The notes under the pieces: model-generated | Told to the model about the DNA's origin: nothing | Database searches by the model: none | The model's input: the letters and a program-made list of their open reading frames with translations, nothing else | Assembly (NCBI GenBank): GCA_006546595.1 | Contig: VIAD01000009.1 | Span: 1-64,000, forward strand | Source of the DNA: Moraxellaceae bacterium AER2_44_116 | GTDB lineage: Bacteria; Pseudomonadota; Gammaproteobacteria; Pseudomonadales; Moraxellaceae | Length of the DNA stretch: 64,000 nt | Reading direction: 5' to 3' | In this document: positions 26,580 through 35,538 of the stretch, piece by piece | How positions within the stretch are numbered: position 1 is the first letter of the stretch | Layout: every line of letters begins with the position of its first letter | Position numbers and translations under genes: made by a program

Positions 26580-27884
26580 TTATTGCTGAGGACGCAACAA
26601 CTCTTCATAACCGACTGCTTTATCACTGATTTGTGCTTGCGCTAAAATCAAGTCAACGACTTGATCTTCTAACACAGCCGATTCAATTTGTGACATTTGC
26701 TCTTTGCTGCTGTAGTACCACTGAACCACCTCAGCAGGGCTTTCATACGATTGTGCGACTTCATCGACCAAAGCACGAACACGTTCAGCGTCGGTTTTAA
26801 TGCTGTTTTTAGCAATAATTTCGCTAACCAACAATGCTAATGCCACAGAACGGCGTGAGTTATCCGCAAACAACTCATCAGGCAACATTTCTGGTTTAAT
26901 TTGCGACGCATTCGCACCAAACTGTTTCATGGCTTGTTCACGTTGACGAACAATTTCTTGCGACAACAATGCTTTTGGAATATCTATGGCATTGGCTGCA
27001 ACCAAGGCATTAAACACGGATGCTTTGACTTTTGAGCGAATGCCATTACGCAATTCGCGCTCCATGTTTTTACGCACGTCAGCACGGAAAGTGTCAATAC
27101 CACCCTCTTTAACACCAAACGTCTCCAAGAATTGATCGTTCAATTCCGCCAAAATAGGCTTGGTGACTTTTTTGACGTTAATTTTGAATTGAGCTTCTTT
27201 ACCTGCTAATTCAGCAGCTTGGTAATCGGCTGGAAAAGTCACTGTAATCGTTAATTCATCACCTGCTTTTACGCCAACTAATTGCTCTTCAAAGCCTGCA
27301 ATCATGCGCTTAGAACCCAAGACCAACGCAAAATCTTGTGCGCTGTTACCTGCAAAAGCTTCGCCTGCAATCGTGCCTTCAAAATCAATACTTAAACGGT
27401 CTTGATCGGCAGATGCTTCGGTGCTGTCTTCCCATGTTGCACGTTGACGACGTAAGTTATCAATCATGTGGTCAACATCGGCATCTGTGACTTCGGAAGT
27501 AGGACGCTCAACTGCTAACGCAGAAAAATCAGCGATGGTGATTTCTGGATAGACTTCAACAATGGCTGCAAACTCAATATCTTTGCCTTCAGCAAAACTG
27601 ATTGGCACGATATTTGGAAAACCTGCTACGTTTAATTTGGCTTGCTCAATTGCAGCAATGTAACAGTCACGAATGATGTCATCTAAAGCTTCGGCGCGAA
27701 TACCAGCACCATAACGTTTTTTGACTTCGTTAACAGGAACTTTACCTACACGGAAGCCATCAATTTTGATGGTGCGTGCCGCTTGGTTAATTTTCTTATT
27801 CACTGTTTGCTCAACCTGACTGGCTGGCACAGAGATTTTCAAACGGCGTTCTAAGCCTGAAACATTTTCGATGGAAACTTGCAT
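26580..27884 (-). CDS. tig: Trigger factor (ribosome-associated chaperone)
   Basis: 434-aa peptidyl-prolyl isomerase and holdase. The N-terminal ribosome-binding domain includes the signature FRVGKVP in DGFRVGKVPVNEVKKRYG. The central FKBP-like domain follows, though its catalytic motif is weakly kept, and then the helical C-terminal arms. The start at 27884 (MQVSIENVSGLERRL) has AGAGAG upstream and matches the family; an upstream in-frame codon is rejected. A good sigma-70 promoter lies 170 bases upstream. Confidence 0.97.
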   Translation of the reverse strand: MQVSIENVSGLERRLKISVPASQVEQTVNKKINQAARTIKIDGFRVGKVPVNEVKKRYGAGIRAEALDDIIRDCYIAAIEQAKLNVAGFPNIVPISFAEGKDIEFAAIVEVYPEITIADFSALAVERPTSEVTDADVDHMIDNLRRQRATWEDSTEASADQDRLSIDFEGTIAGEAFAGNSAQDFALVLGSKRMIAGFEEQLVGVKAGDELTITVTFPADYQAAELAGKEAQFKINVKKVTKPILAELNDQFLETFGVKEGGIDTFRADVRKNMERELRNGIRSKVKASVFNALVAANAIDIPKALLSQEIVRQREQAMKQFGANASQIKPEMLPDELFADNSRRSVALALLVSEIIAKNSIKTDAERVRALVDEVAQSYESPAEVVQWYYSSKEQMSQIESAVLEDQVVDLILAQAQISDKAVGYEELLRPQQ

Positions 27885-28057
27885 AGCACTCTCTAATTTA
27901 CGGCAAAAGGCCATTGATTTATTTTGAGCCTCTAAGACAAAACACAGGTTTATTTCTATGCTTTTAAGCAGCCCATAAGTCTTACAGAATCTTTTCTGTA
28001 TTTTTTACAGTGTAACAGGCTATATTTTATCTCAGAACTATCATATGAAAGGGGCGG

Positions 28058-28086
28058 ATTATACGAGAGATTGTAGATTTACGCAA
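28058..28086 (-). promoter_or_regulatory. Sigma-70 promoter of tig
   Basis: Minus strand: TTGCGT at 28086-28081, a 17-base spacer and a perfect TATAAT at 28063-28058. Confidence 0.8.
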
Positions 28087-28232
28087 AACAAGGAGGTATT
28101 GACACCTGCAAATACAGTCAAGTCGCAACTTTTCTATACAAAAGTTGCACGAACGCTTATAGCGTCTTCAAATAACCATCGACAATGAAAATACACGCTA
28201 AACTTTGTTGATACTCGCTTAAAGAAATCCTG
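28087..28232. other. Intergenic stretch between tig promoter and palindrome
   Basis: No gene is visible. It contains one perfect 9-bp hairpin, GCAACTTTT-CTATAC-AAAAGTTGC at 28125-28148, without a T-tract. Confidence 0.7.
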
Positions 28233-28276
28233 CGACTCCGCTCAGGGAACGTTTTTACGTTGGCTGAGCGGAGTCG
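28233..28276. repeat. Dispersed palindrome, family A copy 3
   Basis: 13-bp arms CGACTCCGCTCAG and complement around an 18-base loop that contains AACGTTTTTACGTT. It follows the last gene of the exported-protein operon. Confidence 0.92.
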
Positions 28277-28328
28277 AAGCCTATTTTGCCGTCATTTCAC
28301 TTGAATTTTTTATGCAAACAAGTGTTGG

Positions 28329-29993
28329 TTAACAAAACTTCAAACCACCCCAACAGTTTGAGACAGGCTTTTGGTTACCATCTAAGAGCAAATTCTGTAA
28401 AACCATTACGGCACGAGCATCATTCGCTAGTGTAATGTCTCCAATTGGCTTATAAACAGGCGCACCAAAAACAGCATCAAAAGTAGAGGCAATATCTAAG
28501 TTAATATTGTTTTGCGAAAGATAGTTGGTGATAAAAGTGGCGATTTGCGGTAATACATCATCCATTGGAATACCTGATGTTGGGTTCAATGCGCCAAAAT
28601 CAAGAGGATCTTTAAACGCCATCCACCAACCAGGCTGTGCAATATCAAGAGCATCACTACCAGGCCACTGCATCGCTTGCTTTTGTAGCGACAAGTAACC
28701 ACCGCTACTAATTGGCAAGTTGTGAACTAAATTAAAATTCTGCTTGACCGTGACATTTGCTTTTAGATTTTTGATGTATGAACAAGACCCTGCACTTGCG
28801 TTATTACCACTATTTAAACACCCTACATTTCCTGGCGTAATACCTGATGTAATTAATCGGTCATTACCTGTCTTATCCGTAGCACTCATCGCAAGATAGG
28901 CCGGGCTACCTGTGGCTACAACATTTAGAGTACGGCTACCTTGATCACCCATAAAAAAAGTAGCGTCCTCAACAAAAATCGCGCCAAAAAGAAGACTGAT
29001 AGGAGCATCCAAACGCAGACGTATTCCCCCATCTGATCCTGAGATGCCAATCGTTGGAATAGGAACATCTTTCACGACAAGATTGAGCTGTGACATCCGA
29101 GTACCCGTCACGACAGTTTCTGGAAAATTGAAACTTACCGTTTGACGAGGCACATTGATACCCCAAATATTACTTCCACCATACACATACGTCCCTGCGG
29201 GGGGAGTGATATAGTTGGCAGAGCCGACTGTCATTGCATTAGGATTGGTCGCAATTGTTCTTGGGAATAAGCCTAATGACGTAATTTTACCATTAATCAT
29301 TTGGTCCACTTTCGTACCAAAAATTGCTGGGTCTGTAAAAGAATTTACGGGAGTTTGTGCAACTTTAATAAAACCACTAAAAGTTTTAATGCCTCCTCCA
29401 GTGGACATTCCATTTGAATCGATATCATTGACAGTCCCTGCTGATAAATAACCTAAAATATCTTCGGCACTAAAACGAAAGCCAACTACTTCACGCGATG
29501 CAGCCGTATTAGGATTTTTAATGGCAAACTCCACAAAGGGATTCGTAAGCAATGCGCTGGTATTGGATCGGCCAACAGACCACGTTGGCGTGCCATTATC
29601 TGCTATCACACCACTCACAACCTTGCCATTAGCTGAGCCACTAAGTGCCACGTTCTCCATGTCGATATCACATTTACCAGGGCCATTCACGCCGCCACAA
29701 CCCAATTGCAAGTTACGAATATTAAGATTTAGCTCCATTTTGGCTTCTAAACCTAACTTATAATAACCATAGTCCAAATTGCTTGCACCAACCCCTGTAC
29801 CCGTTGGTGCGGTATATGCTAGAGAGAGTAAAGCTTGACCTACCTCACTAGACATTTCTTCATCATCAAGCTCTACCATGTCAGCCATTGCTACTGCATC
29901 ATAACTTGGAATATTCGTTGCCATCACCACGACTGGATACATTGCCGCATACAAGGCAGAAACCAATATCGTTTTTTTTATGTTATGTTTCAT
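28329..29993 (-). CDS. Exported protein of the motif-sharing family, member 4
   Basis: 554 aa with a signal peptide (KKTILVSALYAAMYPVVVMA). Soon after the cleavage region comes ELDDEEMSSEVGQALL, the family's motif. The body is Gly/Asn/Thr-rich with beta-strand alternation, including LQLGCGGVNGPGKCDIDMEN. The last eight residues are CWGGLKFC (C-x6-C), like member 2. I recall similar uncharacterised proteins from Acinetobacter-type genomes, perhaps tied to the putative Fil surface system, but cannot confirm this. GAGG 6 nt before the ATG at 29993 sets the start. It is the last gene of a four-gene operon. Confidence 0.78.
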   Translation of the reverse strand: MKHNIKKTILVSALYAAMYPVVVMATNIPSYDAVAMADMVELDDEEMSSEVGQALLSLAYTAPTGTGVGASNLDYGYYKLGLEAKMELNLNIRNLQLGCGGVNGPGKCDIDMENVALSGSANGKVVSGVIADNGTPTWSVGRSNTSALLTNPFVEFAIKNPNTAASREVVGFRFSAEDILGYLSAGTVNDIDSNGMSTGGGIKTFSGFIKVAQTPVNSFTDPAIFGTKVDQMINGKITSLGLFPRTIATNPNAMTVGSANYITPPAGTYVYGGSNIWGINVPRQTVSFNFPETVVTGTRMSQLNLVVKDVPIPTIGISGSDGGIRLRLDAPISLLFGAIFVEDATFFMGDQGSRTLNVVATGSPAYLAMSATDKTGNDRLITSGITPGNVGCLNSGNNASAGSCSYIKNLKANVTVKQNFNLVHNLPISSGGYLSLQKQAMQWPGSDALDIAQPGWWMAFKDPLDFGALNPTSGIPMDDVLPQIATFITNYLSQNNINLDIASTFDAVFGAPVYKPIGDITLANDARAVMVLQNLLLDGNQKPVSNCWGGLKFC

Positions 29994-30014
29994 CTCATGC
30001 CTCATATATTTTGA

Positions 30015-32456
30015 TTAGTTGCGTGGCTTAATGCTCATTGCAGCACTTAAACGACCGCCTGTCATCACCATTTCACCTAAACGCTGACCACGGTTACTTG
30101 CCAAAGCAGCCGGCGGATAAAAGTTAATATCTCTGACCCTAAATACTTTGGCTGGGTCATGATCGGGATTAAAATCAAAACTATAGTTAAACGATACATC
30201 GTCTTTATTAATAACAATGGCATTGTTAAACTGTATCAAACCCGACATATTATCAAAACCGATGATTGAGTCATCAATCGGATCACTGACCTGCACTGTA
30301 CCTGCTGTGAGATTATAACGACCAACAATCGACAAACGGCTGCCATAGACACCCGAAATTTCATTATTAGGGACTAAGGCAAAATTCATATCACCCAACA
30401 ACTTTACTTTTAAGCCAAACAAAACATCTTGTTTTAAATTAAAGTTATTCGCTGGCGCACTTCCAGCACCCGTTTTATATTTTGCACCTGGTAAATAACC
30501 CGCTGCAATTTCGGCAGACATAACCATTAAAAGATCAGGTAAATTGATGTTTAAGTTGCCGTTTTCAAAGCCTACACTGCCATAACCACGGAGTAACATA
30601 TCAATATTACGCAAGCCGATGTAATAATCCGTCGGCTTATTGAGATTATTCGGATTATCGCCACCATCAATCACCATAATAGAGGTAGTTTTACTACCAT
30701 CACTATTTTTACCTTCAGTGCTGAGTGCTAACGCTAAACCTAAACGTTGCGTATTGGCTACCGCTCCACTAGTGACATTATTACTTCCGTCTAAGGAATA
30801 CACAGTACCTGTGTAGCTACTACTGTACAGGGCAATATTGGCGTTTAGATTATAAAATGGTAAACCCAAACCCCATTTATTATTAACGCCTGCACCTGCA
30901 GCAATTGCGTTACCCGCAGACACACCACTACTGGAGGTAAAACGCCCTCGTTTAGAGAGTGCCTGAAATTCTGAACCCCGAATTGCGGTGACGAGACTGT
31001 AAGGATTATTGGTAAAATTATGAACTTGCTGCACATAATCTGACGAGTCGGTCAAAAAGGTATTCGTTGTTCCACCAAACCGTGATGTTCTTAATACCGA
31101 GTTTTCAGGCATTCTGAGATGGCGGGTATTGACTAAATTGAAATAAATATCACCACTATCAAAGTAAGCACGATCCGCCGAGCCAGACACTAAGGGTTGC
31201 AACTCACCAAACTCAAAGCCAAAGGTATTTGTGCCCGCACCGCCAAGCTCTAGTGTTGTGGCTTTGGTATTATCACCGCCTAACATGGCATCATCTTTGG
31301 CGGTAAATTCGCCTCGAAAATGCAGCAATACCCCATTAGAACCTATCACCGTGTTTTCTGCACCAGTACCTGTCGTGGTGTTGTTACTGGCAAAGCCCAA
31401 AATATTATTCAGAATATGCGTATTCGTCGTATTGTTATCCGTTGGCGCTGCCAAACCATTAGTGCTGACACCGCGTAATTGTAAATAGCTATTCACCATC
31501 CGCCCACTCGCACCAAGGCGAATCAAACCTTTGGCATTTGTCAAACTATAAGGATTTGGCAGTGTCATATCGGCATTGGCTTTGGTCATAAGCTCCAAAT
31601 TCAAACCTGCACTCTTGCCCCCGTATGTGCCTGTTGCTGCACCTGTTTGATCGGGATCAGTCACACGGGTAAAGTCTATATAACCATGCGTGGTACTTGG
31701 ACTGGTACTTTTTGTTGCTTTACCTACACCTGTAGAAACATCCGCACTTGTTTCTATCATAAAGCCTTTGGTAGCGTCGATGTACATCACGCCCACACCA
31801 TCAAAATTAAAATTAAAATTTTTCAAAATCAGTTGGTTTTGAGTGGTTGCTGCGGGGGCTAATTTTAAGCCTGTAAAAATATTGAGGTTTTGTAAACCCA
31901 AATGAAGAGAGGCTTGATCATTTTTATTAAATAAGCCATCTGCTGTCTTAATTGTCACATCAATAGCAGAATCTGCTTGGACTGCCAAACTGCTAACTTT
32001 TCCATTATATGCTCCTGATGCGCCAGATGGATCACAGGCTAATGATGTGTCACAAATTGAAAAATCATCAACTGACATGGTGAATGGATTAGTTACCATT
32101 TGCAAAGCAACGCCTGTTTTAGTGCCATTGCTACCAATATCAACTTTATAGCGTGCGCCTAAGCTAAGGCCATCGCCCGCATTGGTATCACGAATTTTGA
32201 CGGTATTGGCCGTCGCTCTTAAAAGTTGCTCAGCCACCCCTGTTGCCGTACCCGCTTTATCTTCCCAATACAATTTATTAAAATCTGCTTGTGTATAGCT
32301 AATGGTGACATCAATACCATCTTGCCCTTCAATTTGCCGTAAATCATTATCTTGCAAAATTTGCAAAGCGTAACTTGACTCACTCAACAGTAATATACTG
32401 GCGGATAATGTTGTTAAGGCAAAATAGCGAGCATTCATTGGAGTTCTTTTTATCAT
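30015..32456 (-). CDS. Exported protein of the motif-sharing family, member 3
   Basis: 813 aa, the largest member. The signal peptide (YFALTTLSASILLLSESSYA) is followed by QDNDLRQIEGQDGIDVTISY, the clearest form of the motif. The body is a long Asn/Gly/Thr-rich beta-type sequence with repeated strand patterns (for example LNLELMTKANADMTLPN, LNINLPDLLMVMSAEIAAGY). It has one Cys pair (CDTSLACD) and no C-terminal C-x6-C. GGGGGA 5 nt before the ATG at 32456 sets the start, 16 bases after member 2. It is probably secreted or outer-membrane associated. Confidence 0.78.
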   Translation of the reverse strand: MIKRTPMNARYFALTTLSASILLLSESSYALQILQDNDLRQIEGQDGIDVTISYTQADFNKLYWEDKAGTATGVAEQLLRATANTVKIRDTNAGDGLSLGARYKVDIGSNGTKTGVALQMVTNPFTMSVDDFSICDTSLACDPSGASGAYNGKVSSLAVQADSAIDVTIKTADGLFNKNDQASLHLGLQNLNIFTGLKLAPAATTQNQLILKNFNFNFDGVGVMYIDATKGFMIETSADVSTGVGKATKSTSPSTTHGYIDFTRVTDPDQTGAATGTYGGKSAGLNLELMTKANADMTLPNPYSLTNAKGLIRLGASGRMVNSYLQLRGVSTNGLAAPTDNNTTNTHILNNILGFASNNTTTGTGAENTVIGSNGVLLHFRGEFTAKDDAMLGGDNTKATTLELGGAGTNTFGFEFGELQPLVSGSADRAYFDSGDIYFNLVNTRHLRMPENSVLRTSRFGGTTNTFLTDSSDYVQQVHNFTNNPYSLVTAIRGSEFQALSKRGRFTSSSGVSAGNAIAAGAGVNNKWGLGLPFYNLNANIALYSSSYTGTVYSLDGSNNVTSGAVANTQRLGLALALSTEGKNSDGSKTTSIMVIDGGDNPNNLNKPTDYYIGLRNIDMLLRGYGSVGFENGNLNINLPDLLMVMSAEIAAGYLPGAKYKTGAGSAPANNFNLKQDVLFGLKVKLLGDMNFALVPNNEISGVYGSRLSIVGRYNLTAGTVQVSDPIDDSIIGFDNMSGLIQFNNAIVINKDDVSFNYSFDFNPDHDPAKVFRVRDINFYPPAALASNRGQRLGEMVMTGGRLSAAMSIKPRN

Positions 32457-32472
32457 ATTATCCCCCTTGTCC

Positions 32473-33168
32473 TTAACAACGTGGGTGTCCACTCGAGCAG
32501 GAAAATATTTTAATACTACCTGTCAGTGATAAGTTGGTATTCACATTTAAGCCCAAAAAGCCTTTTTCGTTATTTGCATCAAAGCCCGCACCACCATACA
32601 CAGTAGCAGGGGTTAAATAGCCTGGGACATTGGTCACCCCTACCGAGCAGTTAGCATTCGCTTCGGTACAGGTGTCCGTCTCAATGGATAAAGATTTAAA
32701 GCCAAAGTTTCTTATTTCAATCGGTTTGGTTGGCGTAAATCCTAATTTAATCGCAGCCTGCACTGTTGAGCCATACACAACATCTTCACCATCCAAAGCA
32801 ATCTGTTGAATATTAATTGTGCCTTGAATACCTTTAAACACTAACCATTGTTTACGCCCTGTGGGCGATGGTGTACGAACCCCGTTGACATCATACGTAT
32901 CTTGAGTGCCATCATGGTAGCGGTTATTTAATGACATCCCTAGACGACAATAGACCAAGTCAGAACACACTGTCGTGTCAAACGTATAATCACTTCGATG
33001 GTTTAAAGAGAGTCTGAGAGAGAAATCAGCACCCGCTTGACCAATCTCTCCTTGCAATTCTTGGTCATCCAAACGTTGCATTTCGGCCAATGCAGGCAAG
33101 GCGTATGTAACACAAACTATGACAACGAAAACTTTTAGTCTGAGCGTTTTTATTACATCAAAATTCAT
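32473..33168 (-). CDS. Exported protein of the motif-sharing family, member 2
   Basis: 231 aa, the smallest member. Its hydrophobic signal (KVFVVIVCVTYALPALA) leads into QRLDDQELQGEIGQAGADF. The body resembles the N-terminal part of member 3 (STVQAAIKLGFTPTKPIEIR). It contains three further disulfide-capable Cys pairs and ends in CSSGHPRC, a C-x6-C tail as in member 4. AAGGAG 7 nt before the ATG at 33168 is an excellent ribosome binding site. The start overlaps the end of member 1 by a few bases only at the ribosome binding site, indicating coupling. Confidence 0.76.
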   Translation of the reverse strand: MNFDVIKTLRLKVFVVIVCVTYALPALAEMQRLDDQELQGEIGQAGADFSLRLSLNHRSDYTFDTTVCSDLVYCRLGMSLNNRYHDGTQDTYDVNGVRTPSPTGRKQWLVFKGIQGTINIQQIALDGEDVVYGSTVQAAIKLGFTPTKPIEIRNFGFKSLSIETDTCTEANANCSVGVTNVPGYLTPATVYGGAGFDANNEKGFLGLNVNTNLSLTGSIKIFSCSSGHPRC

Positions 33169-33178
33169 GACAATCTCC

Positions 33179-35332
33179 TTATAAGCCCGTTGTCGAGAAT
33201 TTAAGATGCTGAATGAGCAAGCCATCAATCACTACAGAACCGAAATTATTGAAGACAGTCGCACCTGTAGGAGTCATAGCATTGATGGTCGATACCATAT
33301 TCGCCGCCACAGGCATCGTTGTTTGAATGCCCAAAATTTGGTTATTATAGTCTTGTCTAAAAGTGGTCTCGTAGGGGTTTGGACGATTTAATGAGGGATG
33401 TGGTTGACCTGCAACCGCCGCTTTAGGCAAAACAGCATTCCAAGTAGCTGGCCATGCCGTCCAACCGCCACCCGATCTCACTCTTGTCCTGTTCCACACC
33501 TGAGTATAATCCACAGAGGTTGAGCTACTCAGTAGTGTACCTGACTGTAACTCGCCAATTGATACGCCATACGCTTCAACTCCACTATAAGCAGTTAATT
33601 GATTAGTGCCTGCTCCACTATAAACGGTTGAGCCAATGGTAATGCTGCTATGGGTTGCGCTTGAACCTTGATAATTCACTCCGCCATAGGTTACGGGTGC
33701 GGTACTACATTGATGAATATTACATGTTGAGCCTTGATAAGTGACCGCACCATCACCTGTATCACCGGGGTAGCGGGTATAAATTTTGCTATAGACATTC
33801 ACATTATTGGGAATGCGAGCAAGTTCTAAAGAAAAGTTATTACCATCTGTACTCAACATCAAAGGCTGATACAAATTACCCAAGACCAAATTAATATTAG
33901 CATCATATAAAAATATGCCTTCTGCACTCGCATTCGGTCTGAAATCTGGCACAGTCCCCGATGCACCACCAAGGGCAGGAGTACCAGCACCAAACACTCC
34001 TGTAGCCAACTCTTGTGTGCTAATACGCATCACACTTTTTGTTGTCGGAGGTGTCCACGTATTTGTACCAAAAGCACTAAATCGACGGGTGGTAAAGCCT
34101 TCATTCGTCAAACATTGCCCTGCCTGATTGAGTCCTGCCGTATTACTATTACCGTCTTGAGCCGAAGTACATACGCCACCACTAGGAAAAGTTCCAGGAT
34201 AATACAGCACAAATGGATCCAATCCACCATTAGTCATTGGTCTATACGACTCATCTAGACCTGCCGAACTGTTTGTCGCCTGTACAGCCGTTGTTTCAGC
34301 ACCTGCTGCAAATGTCCCACCCGTTTTAGTGACTAGCACGGGTCCTACGGTAAATGTATTGGTTCGCACCGAAGCGGGATAAGTTGCCGCAAAATCAATC
34401 TGACGAATTTCTCTTGTTACAGTTTGAGCCGATACAACCCCACGCCGTGTATCCGTTGCCCCACTATTTAAGCGCAGCAAGCCTGCCATACCAAACGTTT
34501 TATTATAGGAAGTGCTCATGCCGTAATTAAACGTCTTCGACACGTTTGGCACACCATTAATTTTTAAAAGTGCCGTATAAGTGCCACCCATTGCAGGTGT
34601 TACACCATCAAGCGTTTGAAACACTTTAATATTCGAACCATTAACACCAAAACTATCCCACGCAAACGCGAGTCGCAGACGGTTGGTTAAACCATTGTAT
34701 GCAGTTGCCCCCACCCCCTCAGCAATTGTCGAGTTGCGTTGCCACACATCCATCCAATAGGCCATTTTTAAGTTATATGCCGAAGATGCAGCTGAACCAG
34801 ATGCTGGCAAAACCGAATGATATAATGGAGCAATCAAATCTAAATGCGTAACGTTTTTATTTATACCCACAAAATCAGGTGCGACTTCTGTAGTTGCTTT
34901 TATAAGCCAAGGATTTTCTGCGGTTCCCCATGAAGTAATACCGCGTCCAAAATCCGTTGCCGCTGTACCAATCGCTCCAAAAGGCACACCCCAATCTGCA
35001 CTGGTTATTGTCGCACCATAATCCGTTTTTGATTGCGCTAACGACACACCATACAACCACGCGTCCGCTTTTTGATACCCCTTTGCAGTTGCAGTTGCAG
35101 TCAATGGCCCTACAGGAATATAACGCATATAACCCGTGCCGTATGTCCCTGCCCCACCATTGGCTGCATCTGCGCCATTCATACTAGCCGCAAAATTTTC
35201 AGGCAAAATGGCGATGCCTTCACCAGTGGTCTCGCTTAGTGCATCGTCTTCTAATTCAACTAATGCAAAAGCAGATGGTGTATTAATGGCCGCGATAGCG
35301 AGACAAAGTATTTTAAGAAGAGGCAATTTCAT
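33179..35332 (-). CDS. Exported protein of the motif-sharing family, member 1
   Basis: 717 aa and first gene of the operon. Signal peptide KILCLAIAAINTPSAFA is followed by LVELEDDALSETTGEGIAI, the family's motif. The body is rich in Thr, Gly, Asn and aromatic residues with low charge, as in secreted beta-structured or adhesive proteins. It includes a Cys-containing stretch (GGVCTSAQDGN, GQCLTNEG, CNIHQCS). Members 2-4 follow on the same strand with gaps of 10, 16 and 21 bases. A promoter candidate lies 91 bases upstream. Function is not known. Confidence 0.78.
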   Translation of the reverse strand: MKLPLLKILCLAIAAINTPSAFALVELEDDALSETTGEGIAILPENFAASMNGADAANGGAGTYGTGYMRYIPVGPLTATATAKGYQKADAWLYGVSLAQSKTDYGATITSADWGVPFGAIGTAATDFGRGITSWGTAENPWLIKATTEVAPDFVGINKNVTHLDLIAPLYHSVLPASGSAASSAYNLKMAYWMDVWQRNSTIAEGVGATAYNGLTNRLRLAFAWDSFGVNGSNIKVFQTLDGVTPAMGGTYTALLKINGVPNVSKTFNYGMSTSYNKTFGMAGLLRLNSGATDTRRGVVSAQTVTREIRQIDFAATYPASVRTNTFTVGPVLVTKTGGTFAAGAETTAVQATNSSAGLDESYRPMTNGGLDPFVLYYPGTFPSGGVCTSAQDGNSNTAGLNQAGQCLTNEGFTTRRFSAFGTNTWTPPTTKSVMRISTQELATGVFGAGTPALGGASGTVPDFRPNASAEGIFLYDANINLVLGNLYQPLMLSTDGNNFSLELARIPNNVNVYSKIYTRYPGDTGDGAVTYQGSTCNIHQCSTAPVTYGGVNYQGSSATHSSITIGSTVYSGAGTNQLTAYSGVEAYGVSIGELQSGTLLSSSTSVDYTQVWNRTRVRSGGGWTAWPATWNAVLPKAAVAGQPHPSLNRPNPYETTFRQDYNNQILGIQTTMPVAANMVSTINAMTPTGATVFNNFGSVVIDGLLIQHLKFSTTGL

Positions 35333-35422
35333 ACACTCGCCCTGTTTTTTGTTGTATGGCTTATGGATAGTTTGTTATTACAAAACGAACTCAAAAAGCA
35401 TGACTAATTTTACCCTTGCTAG

Positions 35423-35451
35423 ATTATGCCGCTTTTTACCAGATTTGCCAA
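35423..35451 (-). promoter_or_regulatory. Promoter candidate of the exported-protein operon
   Basis: Minus strand: TTGGCA at 35451-35446, a 17-base spacer and CATAAT at 35428-35423. The mRNA leader to the first start codon would be about 85 nt. Confidence 0.6.
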
Positions 35452-35538
35452 AGAACATGCCTACCTATAGAGTCGTTTTTTTGTAATAAGCGATAAGTGG
35501 TCAATATATCAGACCAATTTTAATGCAAACTTATCACA

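Noticed and set aside
27984..28006. Plus-strand terminator ACAGAA-TCTT-TTCTGT with T-tract in the tig leader
   Set aside because: No plus-strand gene precedes it; on the transcribed minus strand it has no T-tract. A small RNA cannot be excluded but there is no promoter support.
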